Shown here piece after piece: positions 5,767 to 7,708 of a stretch of DNA of 7,708 nt. Numbering within the stretch: position 1 is the first letter of the stretch; each line of letters begins with the position of its first letter. The DNA is from Acidimicrobiaceae bacterium (GTDB lineage Bacteria > Actinomycetota > Acidimicrobiia > Acidimicrobiales > RAAP-2), in NCBI GenBank assembly GCA_003157945.1, contig PMFY01000063.1:2040-9747 (forward strand). Direction: 5' to 3'. Position numbers and translations under genes: made by a program. Under the pieces are notes generated by a model that had not been told where the DNA came from, did not search any database, and saw only the letters and a program-made list of their open reading frames with translations.

Positions 5767-7167
5767 TCAGCCGTTGGTGACCAGGCAGAACCCGGTGGAG
5801 CCGCTGCCGTCGACGGCGGTGTAGGCGGGATCCGAGATGATCGCCGGGAACGTCACCGAGCCCTGGGCGAACGGCGCACCGCTCTTGTCCAGCGGGAAGA
5901 AGCCGTTGGCCGAGATGGCGGCCTCGATCTCGCTGCGGTAGGAGAGGCCCGTCTGCGGGTCGATGTCCGTCGTGGTCGACGACTTGCAGAGGAATCCGTC
6001 CTCACTCACGAAGTTGAGGGTGGCCTGGCTCGAGGGAACGGTGGCCGAGCTGTTGTTGTACAGGTTGTAGAGGCCACGGGTGACCGGGAAGGTCACGCCT
6101 GCTCCACCGCCCGAGCCCTGGATGGTCGTCTGCGTCGCCGGGACGGTGGTACCCGACCCGTTGATGATGGCCCCGAGGACGGTGCTGTCCGCCTTGGGCG
6201 TACCGGCGCAGACGGCCGTGTAGGCGTCCTTCTTCAGCTTGGCGCCGGGGCACGTGGTCGTGTACTTGCCGAACGAGAAGAAGTAGATGGCATCGGCCGC
6301 ATCCGGACGGGAGGCGATCGTCGACATCTGGTTCTCGAAGAGGTTCGAGTGGGCGGCGGCGGCCGGACCGTCAGCGGTCACGTCGGCAGGCGTCCATCCG
6401 GCCTCGCAGGCCGAGCAGGTGATGCCGGCCGGCGTCGCACCCGAGTAGCCCAGCGCACCGGACCAGGTCGAGAAGGTGCCCGAACCGGTCTGTGCGTTGT
6501 ACACGTCGATGGGGCTGGACGACTTGGCGCCGAGGCACTTCCAGTCCATGTTGTAGGTGACCCCACCGATGACGCAGGACTCCGTACCGAGCCAGATGGC
6601 GCTCAGGTTCGCCAGGCTGATCGCGGTGATCTTGGCCTGGTTGGTGGCGCCGGCCGCCGTCTTGGAGAAGGTCGTCCAGGAGACGCCGTCGGTGGCGTAC
6701 TCGACGTCGTTGTCCGTCGTGTTGCCCTTGTGCGACGAGGCACGGGCGTACTGGATGGCCGGGGTCGTCGTCGGGCTGTTCGCACCGGCGTCGATGAGCT
6801 GGGTGGCACCGTTGCCGGAGCCGACCGGGGGAGCCTGCACGGTGTAGTCGTCGTACGGGTTCTCGCCGGACACGTTGAAGCCCTGCTCGCCACCGACGGA
6901 GCCGGCGGTCGTCGTGGACGTGCCGCAGTTCAGGGAGAGGGGCAGCGACGTCGCGGCGGTGAGGTCACAGCCGGGCGCACCGTTGAACAGGTCGGAAAGC
7001 GAGGTCATGGTCGAGTACGAGGTCTGCGACCCCGAGCCGATCATGAGGGAGGCGTTGGGAACGGCCGCCCCAGCGGTCCCCGCGGCGGCCAGCGACAGGC
7101 TGGCGACGCCGATGGAGGCGGCGGCAAGTGCCACGGCTCCCCGTCGGCTGAACAGTGAACGGAACAT
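5767..7167 (-). CDS. Secreted PstS-like (type 2 periplasmic-binding fold) substrate-binding protein
   Basis: A 466-residue exported protein. The signal peptide is residues 1-34: basic n-region with SRRG, a long Ala/Leu core, and an AGA site before AVP. The twin arginine is only a weak Tat resemblance. The mature part resembles phosphate-type binding proteins. GSGSQTS (44-50) leads into a helix as in PstS. IQYARASS (138-145) matches the strand before a ligand loop. TGSGTFSTW (227-235) carries the SGT motif, and FPVTRGLYNLY (360-370) is the usual domain-crossing segment. The mature protein has ten cysteines (67, 81, 198, 211, 251, 254, 306, 320, 394, 461), enough for five disulfides. There is no lipobox, LPXTG signal or C-terminal anchor, so it is probably free or loosely wall-held. 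No ABC transporter genes are adjacent. AGGAG lies 7 bases before the ATG, which fixes the start. The ligand is unknown; phosphate is possible but not shown. Confidence 0.8.
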   Translation of the reverse strand: MFRSLFSRRGAVALAAASIGVASLSLAAAGTAGAAVPNASLMIGSGSQTSYSTMTSLSDLFNGAPGCDLTAATSLPLSLNCGTSTTTAGSVGGEQGFNVSGENPYDDYTVQAPPVGSGNGATQLIDAGANSPTTTPAIQYARASSHKGNTTDNDVEYATDGVSWTTFSKTAAGATNQAKITAISLANLSAIWLGTESCVIGGVTYNMDWKCLGAKSSSPIDVYNAQTGSGTFSTWSGALGYSGATPAGITCSACEAGWTPADVTADGPAAAAHSNLFENQMSTIASRPDAADAIYFFSFGKYTTTCPGAKLKKDAYTAVCAGTPKADSTVLGAIINGSGTTVPATQTTIQGSGGGAGVTFPVTRGLYNLYNNSSATVPSSQATLNFVSEDGFLCKSSTTTDIDPQTGLSYRSEIEAAISANGFFPLDKSGAPFAQGSVTFPAIISDPAYTAVDGSGSTGFCLVTNG

Positions 7168-7174
7168 GAAGTGT

Positions 7175-7179
7175 CTCCT
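7175..7179 (-). promoter_or_regulatory. Strong Shine-Dalgarno for the PstS-like gene
   Basis: Read on the minus strand this is AGGAG, within TGAGGAGAC, 7 bases before the ATG at 7167. It is one of the clearest ribosome binding sites in the window and supports this start over upstream or internal alternatives. It suggests high translation of the secreted protein. Confidence 0.85.
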
Positions 7180-7227
7180 CAGTGTCGTGGATGGTTGATG
7201 AGGATCCAGGACACGTGCTTCGGCGCC

Positions 7228-7265
7228 CCTCGGTAACCCTCATCGGCGACTGTACGGAACCGAGG
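7228..7265. repeat. Short inverted repeat upstream of the PstS-like gene
   Basis: CCTCGGT (7228-7234) and its complement ACCGAGG (7259-7265) flank 24 bases, 61-98 bases upstream of the gene start at 7167. It could be an operator or a weak leader hairpin. A 7-bp repeat with this loop in GC-rich DNA can also arise by chance. Confidence 0.25.
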
Positions 7266-7289
7266 TAATCCCAACGTCACGACAACGTG

Positions 7290-7314
7290 CGTCAAGGATG
7301 AACTCTTTGTGACA
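7290..7314 (-). promoter_or_regulatory. Candidate -35 and PHO-box-like element for the PstS-like gene
   Basis: On the minus strand, TTGACG (7290-7295) is a good -35 match. Overlapping its first three bases is GTTCATCCTTG (7293-7303), preceded in phase by TGTCACAAAGA (7304-7314). These are two 11-bp units with a TCA core at the same offset. The first fits the Streptomyces PHO consensus GKTCAYYYRSG at 9 of 11 positions and the second at 7. Overlap with a -35 is typical of PhoP/PhoB-activated promoters. No convincing -10 is seen 16-19 bp downstream; TACAGT at 7249-7254 is an alternative -10 without a matching -35. Confidence 0.35.
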
Positions 7315-7450
7315 CGGTCCGCGTGGGCCTCGACGGGTCCGGAGCGGGCCGCGCGCGGCCGGTGGAACGGCGGGCGCGACAACGCATCCACCGGCGCGGA
7401 ACGACCGGTCACGGCCCCCGACGGACCGGCCGCCACGACGGGGCGTCGCC

Positions 7451-7486
7451 CCCACCTCGTCGGCCACAGGCGGCCGACGAGGTGGG
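7451..7486 (-). terminator. Perfect 15-bp stem-loop terminator of the minus-strand membrane gene
   Basis: CCCACCTCGTCGGCC (7451-7465) and GGCCGACGAGGTGGG (7472-7486) pair perfectly around a 6-base loop. The stem directly abuts the stop codon of the partial gene at 7487. No T-tract follows on the minus strand, so this would be an actinobacterial-type hairpin terminator without U-run. It should uncouple that gene from the PstS-like gene downstream. Confidence 0.85.
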
Positions 7487-7708
7487 TCAGAAGGTGGCCG
7501 GAAGTGCCCGGGCCACGCTCTCGCACGCGAAGAGGCCGCACATCACGACCACCGGTGCCGCGAAGAGATAGACCAGCCACGGCCGGCGGAGGCGCCAGGC
7601 CAGGAACCCGGCCCCGACCAGCACGATGATGGTGAAGAACGACCACATGGCGGCCAGTCCGCCGGCCGACGGATCGCCGCTGAGTCCCAGCTCGTAGCTG
7701 GGGACGGC
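7487..7708 (-). CDS. C-terminal part of a membrane protein, possibly a sortase-like protein's anchor (5' end outside window)
   Basis: The minus-strand frame is open from base 7708 to a TGA at 7487-7489, giving 73 residues. A polar stretch (VPSYELGLSGDPSAG) is followed by a helix at about residues 19-39 (starting MWSFFTIIVLVG), a short basic turn (RLRRPW) and a second helix at about 45-63. The tail is CESVARALPATF. This layout of GDxSA before helix 1, a WRLRR turn, and a second helix ending near ARxLP recalls the C-terminal two-helix anchor of actinobacterial sortase-like proteins. That is from memory only, and the catalytic domain would lie outside the window. The perfect hairpin touching the stop codon, plus a clean hydrophobic pattern, supports this frame. 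The overlapping minus-strand frame starting at 7646 is proline- and arginine-rich without hydrophobic segments and looks like its shadow. Confidence 0.7.
   Translation of the reverse strand, partial: AVPSYELGLSGDPSAGGLAAMWSFFTIIVLVGAGFLAWRLRRPWLVYLFAAPVVVMCGLFACESVARALPATF

Larger units (their letters stand above)
7168..7486. other. Intergenic region, 319 bp
   Basis: No convincing gene is present. The half near 7168 holds the ribosome binding site, the inverted repeat and the candidate promoter of the PstS-like gene. The stretch around 7320-7450 is very GC-rich. It contains a 14-bp palindrome GGCCGCGCGCGGCC (7347-7360) and an 8-bp inverted repeat (CCGGTGGA 7359-7366, TCCACCGG 7387-7394), neither with a known role. 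The far end is the terminator of the upstream minus-strand gene. Open frames crossing this region on both strands lack start signals and family matches. Confidence 0.6.

Noticed and set aside
6406..6417. CSAC (residues 251-254) of the PstS-like protein as a cytochrome c heme site
   Set aside because: The following residue is Glu, not His, so it is not CxxCH. With ten cysteines in an exported protein, disulfides are a simpler reading.
6349..7158. Plus-strand open frame opposite the PstS-like gene
   Set aside because: Gly/Arg/Val-rich shadow sequence; the minus-strand frame has a signal peptide, ribosome binding site and family motifs.
7347..7394. 14-bp palindrome and 8-bp inverted repeat in the intergenic region as an attachment site or small RNA
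   Set aside because: The sequence is almost pure G and C, where such symmetry is common by chance; no promoter, integrase or duplicate copy is seen.
7179..7646. Minus-strand open frame of 155 codons spanning the intergenic region
   Set aside because: It reads through a perfect terminator stem, has no domain, and overlaps out of frame the hydrophobic partial membrane gene.

Overview
This window is very GC-rich (roughly 70%) and gene-dense. It uses GTG and TTG starts freely, overlaps genes by 4 bases, and ends transcripts with GC-rich stem-loops that have no T-tract. This points to a high-GC actinobacterium. An Acidimicrobiia-like lineage is plausible, but nothing here proves it.

Left part, plus strand (2-1623): the C-terminal half of an OmpR/PhoB-type response regulator overlaps by 4 bases a membrane histidine kinase that appears to lack a HAMP domain. 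A 118-bp gap follows (1624-1741). It holds 11-bp tandem repeats, a PHO-box-like element and a probable leaderless promoter.

Centre, plus strand (1742-5670): five genes run with a 4-base stop/start overlap at every junction. They encode a small membrane-anchored low-complexity protein, an ApbE-type FAD:protein FMN transferase, a ferric-reductase-like di-heme membrane protein with an extracytoplasmic C-terminal domain, a NuoF-like FMN/Fe-S protein, and a small single-cluster ferredoxin. Together they read as a transmembrane electron-transfer module. Cytoplasmic reductant would pass through the ferredoxin and NuoF-like flavoprotein to the membrane hemes and then to an acceptor outside the membrane. 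The module appears to be under control of the adjacent two-component system. The NuoF-like protein departs from true NuoF at the NADH/FMN pocket and at the first cluster cysteine. The usual ApbE substrate, an FMN-binding-domain protein, is not seen. A stem-loop at 5694-5723 closes the operon.

Right part, minus strand: a secreted PstS-like substrate-binding protein with ten cysteines (5767-7167) converges on the operon. It has a strong ribosome binding site and a 319-bp upstream gap. That gap carries a second PHO-box-like element and, at its far end, a perfect 15-bp stem-loop terminator. The terminator belongs to a partial minus-strand membrane-protein gene (7487-7708), whose two-helix C-terminus resembles the membrane anchor of actinobacterial sortase-like proteins.

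No tRNA, rRNA, CRISPR array, insertion sequence or phage gene was recognised.
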